Source: Candidatus Avirikenella pullistercoris
Lineage (GTDB): Bacteria > Bacteroidota > Bacteroidia > Bacteroidales > Rikenellaceae
NCBI GenBank assembly: GCA_018710935.1
Contig: DVIX01000082.1
Location: 1 to 42,364, forward strand
Direction: 5' to 3'
Length of the DNA: 42,364 nucleotides
Made by a program: the position numbers and the translations under genes. The notes under the pieces are model-generated. The model did no database searches and was not told the origin of the DNA. It worked only from the letters and a program-made list of their open reading frames with translations. Positions 1 to 8,175 of the stretch are shown piece after piece (position 1 is the stretch's first letter; each line of letters begins with the position of its first letter).

Positions 1-63
1 AAGACAATGTATCCATCCGTACAGTAGACCAATTACAGATTATATTACCCTTTTTACAGATTA

Positions 64-554
<491 letters not shown>

Positions 555-576
555 TTATGAAGCTCACTTATTAAAA

Positions 577-1155
577 TTACCGATTGGAAATCTCCCGTTT
601 TGCCCACTCCCCGGCTTGCGTAGCTCCGCCGTTGAATAATCTGCCTTCCTGCCATTCGATTTTCGGATAGAGTTTCCTAAGCTGTCTTACACTATTGACT
701 ATCGTACTACCTCCCGAAGTGGCGAACGGGATGACACTCTTACCGGAGAAGTCGTATTTCTCCAGAAATGTATTGATCGGACGCGGACACAAATCCCACC
801 ATATCGGATAACCGAGAAACACCACGTCGTAATCCTGCAGATCGAGAGCGTCGCCACCAAGTTCGGGACGGGACTTTTCATCCGCCATTTCCACTGAACT
901 ACGGCTGTTTTTATTATTCCAGTTCAAATCTGCCGAGGTATAAGCCTTTACCGGAACTATCTGGTAAAGCATACCGTCTACGGCTTCGGCAATGGCATTT
1001 GCCACCCGTTCCGTCGTACCCGTGCAGGAGAAGTAGGCGACCAAAATTTTTTTACCGGACATCGTATCGCTGTCCGTGGTTGGCTGTTGTGCTTCCGATG
1101 AGAAGCTGAAACCGATAATTCCCATAATCATCAATATAATACGTTTCATTTTCAA
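577..1155 (-). CDS. Secreted flavodoxin (Flavodoxin_4 type)
   Basis: 192 aa. Residues 1-22 form a signal peptide (MKMKR, hydrophobic stretch, cleavage near SEAQQ), so the protein is probably exported to the periplasm. The mature part starts with a flavodoxin beta strand and an FMN phosphate loop of the form YFSCTGTTER (41-50). A second loop GYPIWWDLCPRP (115-126) and the strand VIPFATSGGS (141-150) match the FMN isoalloxazine and C-terminal loops of the short flavodoxin-like family. It is expected to carry electrons through bound FMN; the redox partner is unknown. An AraC regulator ends 34 bp upstream on the same strand, so the two may be co-transcribed, and an aldo/keto reductase remnant lies downstream. 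The signal peptide is the main difference from cytosolic flavodoxins. Confidence 0.85.
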   Translation of the reverse strand: MKMKRIILMIMGIIGFSFSSEAQQPTTDSDTMSGKKILVAYFSCTGTTERVANAIAEAVDGMLYQIVPVKAYTSADLNWNNKNSRSSVEMADEKSRPELGGDALDLQDYDVVFLGYPIWWDLCPRPINTFLEKYDFSGKSVIPFATSGGSTIVNSVRQLRKLYPKIEWQEGRLFNGGATQAGEWAKREISNR

Positions 1156-1188
1156 TTTGATTTTAAATATTACTTATGTATTCATCCG

Positions 1189-2001
1189 TTACCTTGACGG
1201 GGCAACCCCATATACTTCTTTATAAACTTTAGAGAAATGCGATAAGTTTTTGAACTCCACGTCGAAACATATTTCCGACACTTTCCTTTTCCCCGACTTA
1301 ATCAATTCATGTGCCGCTTCCAGACGACGCTTGACAATCCATTTCTGCGGTGTCAGGTCGCTCACCTTGGCAAAGTCCCGTTTGAAGGTCGCCAAACTGC
1401 GCCCCGTGTAACTTGCGATTTCTTCCATCGAAAGGTCGAGCATATAATTTTCATTCAGATAATCGAGAATATCTATTTTCCACGGTTCTACAAAATCGAA
1501 CAGGGAAGCATAAAAACGGCGGTCGGTGTTAAGCAGTACATAAACGCCCTCAATCATTTTCAGTTTCAATACCTCTTCAGAAGGTTTTTCTCCCGCTTCG
1601 AAATATGGAATGACCGACTCGAACAGCGAACGAATATCAGGCCTGTTGCTTGGCAATACACGCAAACTGACTTTTTCCCGTTTCGTATCCGACAAAAGTT
1701 GCCGACAGTCGAGCGTCCGGTAGAACTCCTTTAGAAAAGCTCTTGAAAATTTCAGCACGACAGAATGGTACGGCATCCCGTCCTTTACTTTTTTCTGTAA
1801 CCACATCCGATTATCACGCCGCATAAAGGCACAGTCTCCCGAATGCAGGATAGTTTTTTTCCCGCGTTCCTCTATTTCCAGTTCTCCCGAGCATAGGTAA
1901 ATGAGCGTATGCTCCCTGTTTTCATGAGCGCACCCCCGGTCATCCGTAAAATAACTCGCTATAAGTACATTCGAACAGTCGAATACCTCCAATCGTTCCA
2001 T
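1189..2001 (-). CDS. AraC-family transcriptional regulator
   Basis: 270 aa. The N-terminal ~150 residues look like a cupin-type sensing domain (YLCSGELEIEERG, then LHSGDCAFMRRD). The C-terminal ~100 residues hold the double helix-turn-helix: first helix pair around MEEIASYTGRSLATFKRDF, second around VSEICFDVEFKNLSHFSKVYKEVYG, ending with the usual GVAPS. A -7 promoter element lies 36 bp upstream of the start. It precedes the flavodoxin gene on the same strand and most likely controls that gene and the now decayed reductase. The inducer cannot be read from the sequence. Confidence 0.88.
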   Translation of the reverse strand: MERLEVFDCSNVLIASYFTDDRGCAHENREHTLIYLCSGELEIEERGKKTILHSGDCAFMRRDNRMWLQKKVKDGMPYHSVVLKFSRAFLKEFYRTLDCRQLLSDTKREKVSLRVLPSNRPDIRSLFESVIPYFEAGEKPSEEVLKLKMIEGVYVLLNTDRRFYASLFDFVEPWKIDILDYLNENYMLDLSMEEIASYTGRSLATFKRDFAKVSDLTPQKWIVKRRLEAAHELIKSGKRKVSEICFDVEFKNLSHFSKVYKEVYGVAPSR

Positions 2002-2036
2002 ATTATCGGCCTTTATTTTTTGTAAAGATATCGTAT

Positions 2037-2044
2037 CAAATTTA
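2037..2044 (-). promoter_or_regulatory. Promoter -7 element for AraC/flavodoxin unit
   Basis: TAAATTTG on the minus strand matches the Bacteroidota -7 consensus TAnnTTTG. It is about 36 bp upstream of the AraC start. No clear -33 TTTG was seen. Confidence 0.45.
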
Positions 2045-2068
2045 CATTTTGTTTGCTGTAAAGCTCAA

Positions 2069-2656
2069 TTAAGGCATCCAATCCGAAATACCGGTTACCG
2101 GATGTATTTTTCTCCATTCGAGGAAATCGGCATAACTTCGTACTCCGTCGCGAAGCACCGCTTCATAATATTCGATACCCGCAATATGTTCCGTATCCGG
2201 CGTAGCCTGCTTCAACGCCAATATGGCAAGCCGTGTTTCCGGGGTAAGCGCCGCACGGATACGCCGCGCCATCTCTTCGAAATAACCGTCGTAACGAGAG
2301 CCCTTTACGATATGAATCATATCTATCTGCCATATCTCCCCATCCTGCGCTTTATAAGAGGCATGCCATTCGATACACGCCTCTTCCGTAGAGAGCAGGT
2401 TCGTATATTCGATATGCCCGATACCCGGACACTCCGCCAACTTAGCCATAGCGGCAAAACTGTCTGCTATCCGAAACGGCTCGGAATAGATATGCAAATC
2501 TATATCCCGGTGTCTCATCAATAACCCCATCGCCAAAGAACCGACCCGATGAGGTTCCGCACCGACCGACCTCCAGATACTCTCTACCTGCGTTTCCCCG
2601 ATAACTTTTTCTGCTTTACGGCGGGCTTGTTCCGCCAACTCCAAAATATTTTCCAT
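2069..2656 (-). CDS. Nucleotidyltransferase-fold protein (pol-beta superfamily)
   Basis: 195 aa. Residues 39-53 give the minimal nucleotidyltransferase signature: G39-S40, eleven residues, then D51-I-D53. A third acidic residue is available at D112 (IWQIDMIH). Glycine-serine plus three carboxylates is the metal-binding pattern of the DNA polymerase beta superfamily, which transfers NMP groups to proteins, RNA or small molecules. The substrate cannot be inferred. There is no paired HEPN-type toxin gene, so a MNT/HEPN toxin-antitoxin system is not supported. It lies between two AraC regulators on the same strand and may be a stand-alone gene. Confidence 0.6.
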   Translation of the reverse strand: MENILELAEQARRKAEKVIGETQVESIWRSVGAEPHRVGSLAMGLLMRHRDIDLHIYSEPFRIADSFAAMAKLAECPGIGHIEYTNLLSTEEACIEWHASYKAQDGEIWQIDMIHIVKGSRYDGYFEEMARRIRAALTPETRLAILALKQATPDTEHIAGIEYYEAVLRDGVRSYADFLEWRKIHPVTGISDWMP

Positions 2657-2721
2657 ATATCCGATTATAAATACTCCTGTCGAAAATCGATGTCCGTCAC
2701 TCCTCTATTCCCCTGCGGTAC

Positions 2722-3621
2722 TTACCGTTTTCCCTTCCGGTAATCCACCGGAGAGATACCCGACCTGCGTTTAAAAAATTTTCCGAAAGAGGATTGATCG
2801 GCAAAATTCAGGCGGATAGCTATCTCCTGCACGGAGAGGTTGGAACACGAAAGCAGAGTTCTCGCTTCGCTGTATAACATTCCGAAAATAAAATCGCTGG
2901 CACTTTGTCCCGTAATCCGTTTCACAATCAGTGTAAGGTAATGCGCCGAAATATGAAGCCGGGAAGCGTAAAACTCCACATTGTGCTCTCTCCGGTAAGA
3001 TACGGCCAACAACTCTATAAACGATTTGATAATATTCTCATAACGGGTCAAACGCCCGTCGTCGGGGAACTCCGTTATCCGGTCTATGATATTGCTCAAA
3101 TCGAGATAATAAGCAAACAAGCTGTTCAATATCACTTCCTTATAATAAAGGTGTCCTGCGTCGGATATCGCCTTATCGACGGCAATCATCCGTTCCCGTA
3201 CCGAAAACGCCCCTTCCCGCCCCAACGGAACTACCGGAGTATGAAACAAACGCACCCCATATCGGATTCTTTTGTAAATCATATCGGTAGAGTCCATCTC
3301 TTCCATAAATTCCGTACTCACCAACAGACACAGACAACGGAAATCATCACTGACCTCGCCGATGCGGAACAGATGAGAAGCGAAAAGCAACAACACCGTA
3401 TCCCGTTCCAACCGATGAGGCTTATAATTGACAGTAGCCGTACATGTTCCACATAAGACCAAAACCATAAAAGAAGCATTCAGAAACGACGCTTCCGAGA
3501 AAAAAGCCTCTATCTTATCCCGGTCATATTCGACACAATTTATTTTCCGCCGCATATCTCCCTCCGAAAGGACACCGGGAGAAATATCCGCCACACTCCG
3601 AATATGTATATCTCTTTTCAT
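2722..3621 (-). CDS. AraC-family regulator, divergent from efflux operon
   Basis: About 299 aa from the ATG at 3621; the frame stays open to 3672 but the inner ATG begins the segment MKRDIHIRSVADISPGVL, which looks like the family's true N-terminus, and has AGAGGA just before it. The N-terminal ~190 residues are a weakly conserved sensor domain. The last ~100 hold the AraC DNA-binding domain: FYASRLHISAHYLTLIVKR, then LSVQEIAIRLNFADQSSFG and FFKRRSGISPVDYRK. It is transcribed away from the TolC-EmrA-EmrB-type operon, with about 157 bp between the starts, the common arrangement for a local efflux regulator. Confidence 0.88.
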   Translation of the reverse strand: MKRDIHIRSVADISPGVLSEGDMRRKINCVEYDRDKIEAFFSEASFLNASFMVLVLCGTCTATVNYKPHRLERDTVLLLFASHLFRIGEVSDDFRCLCLLVSTEFMEEMDSTDMIYKRIRYGVRLFHTPVVPLGREGAFSVRERMIAVDKAISDAGHLYYKEVILNSLFAYYLDLSNIIDRITEFPDDGRLTRYENIIKSFIELLAVSYRREHNVEFYASRLHISAHYLTLIVKRITGQSASDFIFGMLYSEARTLLSCSNLSVQEIAIRLNFADQSSFGKFFKRRSGISPVDYRKGKR

Positions 3622-3703
3622 TCCTCTATACAAACCCATACAAAGATAAACAAACCCGCCCGATATGTCCAAATAAAACCAATTCTATGTATTTAGAAAC
3701 TTC

Positions 3704-3731
3704 TTGCAAAAACCGATTCTTGCGAAATTTG
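3704..3731 (+). promoter_or_regulatory. Possible efflux-operon promoter
   Basis: TTG at 3704 and GAAATTTG at 3724-3731 are spaced 17 bp apart; the second box deviates from TAnnTTTG in its first base. The leader to the TolC start would be about 40 nt. Confidence 0.3.
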
Positions 3732-3777
3732 CACCCGGTTTCTACAAAGAAACCGTTATCGACAAACCTAAAATTAT

Positions 3778-5097
3778 ATGAAAAAAAGACAACGCATTTT
3801 GTCCGCTTTCCTGCTATTGTCCATTCCTTTTCCCGTACAGGCACAGGACACGTTGCATTATAAATTAAATATAGAAACCATGTTTGAATTGGCGGAATCG
3901 AACAGCAAAAGCATCCGGACTTTCGACCTCGCCGAACAGGAAGCGGAACAGGCGGTCAAGGTAGCCAAAAACGCCATGTTGCCGACACTCGACCTCTCTC
4001 TTTCCGCAAGTTATTTGGGCGACGGTTGGTTAGCAGACCGTAATTTCTCGAACGGAACCACTGCCCCCATGCCCCATTTCGGAAACAATTTCGCTATCGA
4101 GGCTTCCCAGATAGTCTATGCCGGAGGAGCCGTATCGAACAGCATCTCCGTTGCCGAACTGCATCGCCAATCAGCATACTTAGACAAAGAAAACAACCGG
4201 CAGGAAATTCGTTTCTTATTAACAGGAAACTATTTGGAACTTTATAAACTGCATAACCAAAGCGCCGTTTACCGCAAAAATATCGAACAGACCGAACGGT
4301 TGTTAGCAGACATCAAAGCCAAACAGGCCGAAGGCGTTGCTTTGAAAAACGATATTACCCGCTACGAACTGCAACTCCAATCGTTAGAATTAGCCCTGAC
4401 ACAACTGGAAAACAGCCGCCTCATCATCAATAATCGGTTGGTAACGGTATTAGGACTTCCTTTGGAAACAGTAATAGAGGTAGATACTACCCTGCTCGAC
4501 CGATTGCCGGAACCGCTTTCCGAAGCCTATTGGCAAGAAACGGGAACGAATACCTCTCCGATACTGAAACAAGCGGAATTAGGAGTGGAACAATCGCGAT
4601 ACAATGAAAAAATCGTCAAAGCCGAACGGCTGCCCTCTATCGCCCTCTTCGCAGGGAATTACCTGAATGGGCCGATTACGATCGAAGTGCCTCCCATAAA
4701 TAAAAATTTCAATTATTGGTTAGTCGGAGTAAAAGTAAAATTCAATATCGCTTCCGCTTACACTTCCGGGAAAAAATCCGGCCTCGCCAAACTGTCTACC
4801 CAAAAAGCCGTCGTACGGGAACAACTGATGCGCGACAATCTGCAAACGGAGGTCAAAGCCGCCTATATCCGTTTCGTAGAATCGTTCACCACTTATGAAA
4901 CCCAGATAAAAAGTTTGGAGCTGGCAACTCAAAATTACAACGTAGTGAATAACCGTTACCTGAACGAACTCGCCCTGATTACCGATATGCTCGATGCAAG
5001 CAACTCCAAACTGAGTGCGGAATTAAACGTAGCGAATGCACGGGTAAATATTCTGTTCAACTATTATAACCTGAAAAAAACTATCGGAAACCTATAA
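3778..5097 (+). CDS. TolC-like outer-membrane efflux protein
   Basis: 439 aa with a signal peptide (MKKRQR, hydrophobic stretch, cleavage after PVQAQ near residue 23). The rest is the OEP repeat: long alpha-helical segments rich in Ala, Glu, Gln and Leu, with two duplicated halves (start ELAESNSKSIRTFDLAEQEA and around NTSPILKQAELGVEQSRYN). Length fits the family. It should form the trimeric outer-membrane channel of a tripartite pump. It is the first gene of an operon with an EmrA-type adaptor 13 bp downstream and a DHA2-type MFS pump after that; an AraC regulator is divergent. Confidence 0.92.
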   Translation: MKKRQRILSAFLLLSIPFPVQAQDTLHYKLNIETMFELAESNSKSIRTFDLAEQEAEQAVKVAKNAMLPTLDLSLSASYLGDGWLADRNFSNGTTAPMPHFGNNFAIEASQIVYAGGAVSNSISVAELHRQSAYLDKENNRQEIRFLLTGNYLELYKLHNQSAVYRKNIEQTERLLADIKAKQAEGVALKNDITRYELQLQSLELALTQLENSRLIINNRLVTVLGLPLETVIEVDTTLLDRLPEPLSEAYWQETGTNTSPILKQAELGVEQSRYNEKIVKAERLPSIALFAGNYLNGPITIEVPPINKNFNYWLVGVKVKFNIASAYTSGKKSGLAKLSTQKAVVREQLMRDNLQTEVKAAYIRFVESFTTYETQIKSLELATQNYNVVNNRYLNELALITDMLDASNSKLSAELNVANARVNILFNYYNLKKTIGNL

Positions 5098-5110
5098 ATA
5101 ACAATCATAC

Positions 5111-6133
5111 ATGACACGCAAAACCAAAAAATCGCTCTACAATATCGTCGTAATCCTGTTAATCGTATCGGGATTAATCTGGGTATGCGAAAAATTCGTC
5201 CATTTGGGAAATGTAGAATATACCGATAACGCACAAGTAAAACAGTTGATTGTCCCGGTGAACTCCCGGATACAGGGATTTATTTCCGAAGTCCGTTTCG
5301 ACGAATACCGCCCCGTACACAAAGGCGACACATTGGTACTGATCGAAGATACCGAATTTCTGTTTCGGTTAGCCCAGGCAGAAGCAGACTATCAGAACGC
5401 CTTATCCGGCAAATCGGCAATGAACACCACGATTCACACCACACAAAATAATATCGCCGTATCCGACGCAGGTATCGAAGAGGCGAAAGTCCGCCTGGAT
5501 AATGCCGAACGGGAATACAATCGTTACAGAAACCTCTACGCCCAGGAAGCGGTTACCAAAGCCGTACAGACCGACTATGAAGCGCAAAAGGCACGTTACG
5601 AACTGTTACTACGGCAAAAACAATCGACGATGCTTGTGAAACAGGAACAGACACAACGCCTCGGCCAGACCGAAGCCGGCATTAAATTGGCGGAAGCCGC
5701 CCTCGCCTTAGCCCGGCTGAACCTGTCGTACACCGTAATCACCGCTCCCTGCGACGGAACGACCGGCCGGAAAAACATACAGGCAGGACAACTGATACAA
5801 CCGGGACAAACCATCGTCGATATCGTAGATGCCAACGACCGTTGGGTAGTAGCAAACTACAAAGAGACACAAACCGCACATATCCGGGAAGGTATGGAAA
5901 CCGATATCGAAGTAGATGCCATTCCCCACGTGGTATTCAAAGGAATCGTAAAATCCATTTCACGCGCTACCGGTGCCAGCTTCTCGCTGATTCCCCAAGA
6001 TAACTCGGCCGGAAACTTTGTAAAAGTGGAACAGCGTATTCCCGTACGCATCGAATTTTCTGCCGACAACAGACCGGAAGACATGGAAAAGCTCCGTTCC
6101 GGAATGAATGTGGAATGTACGGTAAAATATTAA
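5111..6133 (+). CDS. HlyD/EmrA-family membrane fusion protein
   Basis: 340 aa. One N-terminal membrane segment (about 9-28), then the EmrA-type signature EYTDNAQV and a biotinyl-lipoyl-like half domain (VPVNSRIQGFISEV, HKGDTLVLIEDTEF). A helical hairpin runs from about 80 to 200, followed by the second lipoyl half (LSYTVITAPCDGTTGRKNI) and the beta-barrel (RWVVANYKETQTAHIREG). This is the periplasmic adaptor that joins an MFS pump to TolC. The start is 13 bp after the TolC stop, and the MFS gene starts 4 bp after this stop, so one transcript is very likely. Confidence 0.92.
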   Translation: MTRKTKKSLYNIVVILLIVSGLIWVCEKFVHLGNVEYTDNAQVKQLIVPVNSRIQGFISEVRFDEYRPVHKGDTLVLIEDTEFLFRLAQAEADYQNALSGKSAMNTTIHTTQNNIAVSDAGIEEAKVRLDNAEREYNRYRNLYAQEAVTKAVQTDYEAQKARYELLLRQKQSTMLVKQEQTQRLGQTEAGIKLAEAALALARLNLSYTVITAPCDGTTGRKNIQAGQLIQPGQTIVDIVDANDRWVVANYKETQTAHIREGMETDIEVDAIPHVVFKGIVKSISRATGASFSLIPQDNSAGNFVKVEQRIPVRIEFSADNRPEDMEKLRSGMNVECTVKY

Positions 6134-6137
6134 CGAC

Positions 6138-7715
6138 ATGCCTCAACCACATTCTGCTCCTTTCTCCATCCCCGCAATCAGGGATTTCGTCCCCGAAAAG
6201 CTCAAACCGTGGATTATAATCGTTTTCGTTATTATTTTCCAACTCTCCGGCGGGGTTTATTTAGCCGCTGTCAGCGAAATGGTAGGCTCCACCGCACTGA
6301 TGCAGGAAGATATCATGATGGCGGGGTATGCCTCCATGGCCGGCATGGCGCTGACGTTCGCTATCATGTTCCGGCTCAAATTCCGTTTTACCTCCAAAAC
6401 ATCGCTGCTTACCTGCTGCTCAGCGATTATTGCCTGCAACCTGATTTGCATGAATACCGCCAGCGTCCCCGTACTGGTAGCTACCTGCTTTATCGCCGGA
6501 TTTTTCAGGATGTGGGGAACTTTCGAATGCAACTCTACTATCCAGCTCTGGATTACCCCTAAACGAGACCTTTCCGTTTTCTTCTGTTTTATCCACCTGT
6601 TGGTACAGGGCTGCATCCAACTCTCCGGTATAATAACGGTCTACACGGCCTTCTTCTCCACGTGGGAATATATGCACTGGTTGATCATCGGGCTGTTAGG
6701 ATGCGAAATACTCGCTATTCTCATCCTTTTTCGTTTTTGCCGTACCATGCCCGAACTGCCGCTATACGGCATCGACTGGCTCGGCGCCCTGCTTTGGGGA
6801 CTGACAATGTTATCCGTTATTTTCATCTGTGTTTACGGCGATTATTTAGACTGGTACGAATCCTCCTATATCCGAATCGCTACCGTTTCCGGAGGTGTCA
6901 TACTGCTGCTCAACCTCTGGCGCGCCTCTTTTATCCGCCACCCTTTCATTCCGCTCCCCGTCTGGCGTTTCAAAGCGGTTTACATAACGCTGTCGCTCTA
7001 TATCGTTATCGACCTGCTGACCGCCCCTTCGCACATCTTCGAACACCTGTATATGGAATCCGTCTTGCGTTACGATTCTTTAAACGTTATCTCCCTCAAC
7101 TGGGTTGTCCTATTCGGCATTATTGCAGGCTGCTATTTCACCTACCGCACATTCGCCCTCCGCAAATGGCCGTACCGGACAATGACCGCTATCGGATTCT
7201 CCGCTATCGTAGCTTATCTTATCCTCTTTTATTTCACCATAGACTACAACCTGCCGAAAGAGTCGTTACTCTTTCCTATTTTCCTGCGGGGATTCGGATA
7301 TGTGATTATCGTAATCTGTTTTCTGACCGCCCTCTCACGCGTTCCTTTCCCTTTCTTTTTTCAATCCGTGTCGGTACAGGCATTTGTCAGTGCCGGAATC
7401 GGCGGCGTTTTAGGGACTGCCATATTGGGACAGATTTTTAAAACCGTTACGAAACGCAATGCAATGCTCCTCAGTTCCTCATTGGACAATGTAAACCCAT
7501 TGGCAATGAAACTCGCTCCCGGCGAACTGTACGGAGCTTTACAACAACAAGCACTTATGGTTTCCATGAAAGAGTTGTACGGCTGGCTGGCACTTGCCGG
7601 CATCTTTTGCCTGTTGCTTTTCATGATAAAAGAGAGCGATATACGTCCCCAATACGCCATTCATTCTACCTACAGAGCTATCTGGCGATTGATAAAACGG
7701 GAAATAAAAGATTGA
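6138..7715 (+). CDS. DHA2-type MFS efflux pump (EmrB-like)
   Basis: 525 aa with about 13-14 hydrophobic segments spread over the protein, as expected for the 14-helix DHA2 drug:H+ antiporters. The classical MFS motif A is poorly conserved, which is common in Bacteroidales members that pair with HlyD and TolC proteins. The C-terminus is a basic cytosolic tail (IWRLIKREIKD). It forms the inner-membrane pump of the tripartite system encoded by the two genes upstream. Substrates such as lipophilic drugs or bile acids are only inferred from the system type. Confidence 0.85.
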   Translation: MPQPHSAPFSIPAIRDFVPEKLKPWIIIVFVIIFQLSGGVYLAAVSEMVGSTALMQEDIMMAGYASMAGMALTFAIMFRLKFRFTSKTSLLTCCSAIIACNLICMNTASVPVLVATCFIAGFFRMWGTFECNSTIQLWITPKRDLSVFFCFIHLLVQGCIQLSGIITVYTAFFSTWEYMHWLIIGLLGCEILAILILFRFCRTMPELPLYGIDWLGALLWGLTMLSVIFICVYGDYLDWYESSYIRIATVSGGVILLLNLWRASFIRHPFIPLPVWRFKAVYITLSLYIVIDLLTAPSHIFEHLYMESVLRYDSLNVISLNWVVLFGIIAGCYFTYRTFALRKWPYRTMTAIGFSAIVAYLILFYFTIDYNLPKESLLFPIFLRGFGYVIIVICFLTALSRVPFPFFFQSVSVQAFVSAGIGGVLGTAILGQIFKTVTKRNAMLLSSSLDNVNPLAMKLAPGELYGALQQQALMVSMKELYGWLALAGIFCLLLFMIKESDIRPQYAIHSTYRAIWRLIKREIKD

Positions 7716-7761
7716 AGAAGAAAGAAATCGAATAAAAGCGTACAAAAACAGATATTTTTCA

Positions 7762-7769
7762 TACATTTG
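7762..7769 (+). promoter_or_regulatory. Promoter -7 element for riboswitch-transporter unit
   Basis: TACATTTG matches TAnnTTTG exactly. The predicted start of transcription, near 7776, is just before the riboswitch aptamer. No convincing -33 box was seen. Confidence 0.5.
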
Positions 7770-7794
7770 CAACGAATCGGTTTGCTTTTCCGCA

Positions 7795-7950
7795 TTCACG
7801 GAACGGCAATAAAAGGGAATCGGGTGCGAATCCCGGACAGTCCCGCTGCTGTGAAACTCCGGTAACGTTTCAAAATATTCTAAGCGCCACTGCACGTTAT
7901 ATGCGGGAAGGCTTTGAAACGGGAGAAAGTCAGAAGACCTGCCGGTTCGA
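7795..7950 (+). promoter_or_regulatory. Cobalamin riboswitch
   Basis: All main landmarks of the cobalamin aptamer are present in order: GGGTGCGAATCCCGGACAG (7822-7840), CCCGCTGCTGTGAA (7842-7855), GCCACTGC near 7885, GGGAAGGC near 7906, and the B12 box AGTCAGAAGACCTGCC at 7928-7943. The arms GTTTCAAA (7867) and TTTGAAAC (7913) can pair. Length and order fit the AdoCbl class. It lies between a promoter element and a transporter gene, so cobalamin binding should lower (or adjust) transporter expression. Aptamer identity is near certain; sign and strength of regulation are inferred from the class. Confidence 0.93.
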
Positions 7951-8031
7951 CACCGTTTTAACACCTCGCGGATTAGGTTTTAAAACAAATAGGTTTATCG
8001 TGTATCCAATCGAATTATTCTGCTTTTTACA

Positions 8032-8055
8032 GAAATAGTTTGCTATTTTGTTTTT
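8032..8055 (+). terminator. Possible riboswitch expression-platform terminator
   Basis: A 7-bp AT-rich stem GAAATAG/CTATTTT (one G-T pair) with a TTTG loop is followed by GTTTTT. It lies about 80 nt after the B12 box and 120 nt before the start codon. It is weak, and the control could instead act at translation initiation. Confidence 0.3.
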
Positions 8056-8175
8056 ACACGGTTCAGACTCCGTTGCAGACAATGTTTGTTTTACCGTATA
8101 TTCCAATCATCGTTTCTACAAAGGAGAAAACCTATCGATACGGATAACGGCAATATTGCCACTATTTTAAATTGT

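Noticed and set aside
2069-2656. MNT/HEPN toxin-antitoxin system
   Set aside because: Only the nucleotidyltransferase is present; no HEPN partner adjoins it.
6662-7441. 259-codon open frame inside the MFS gene
   Set aside because: It is a shadow of the real gene; Arg/Tyr/His-rich composition is not protein-like.
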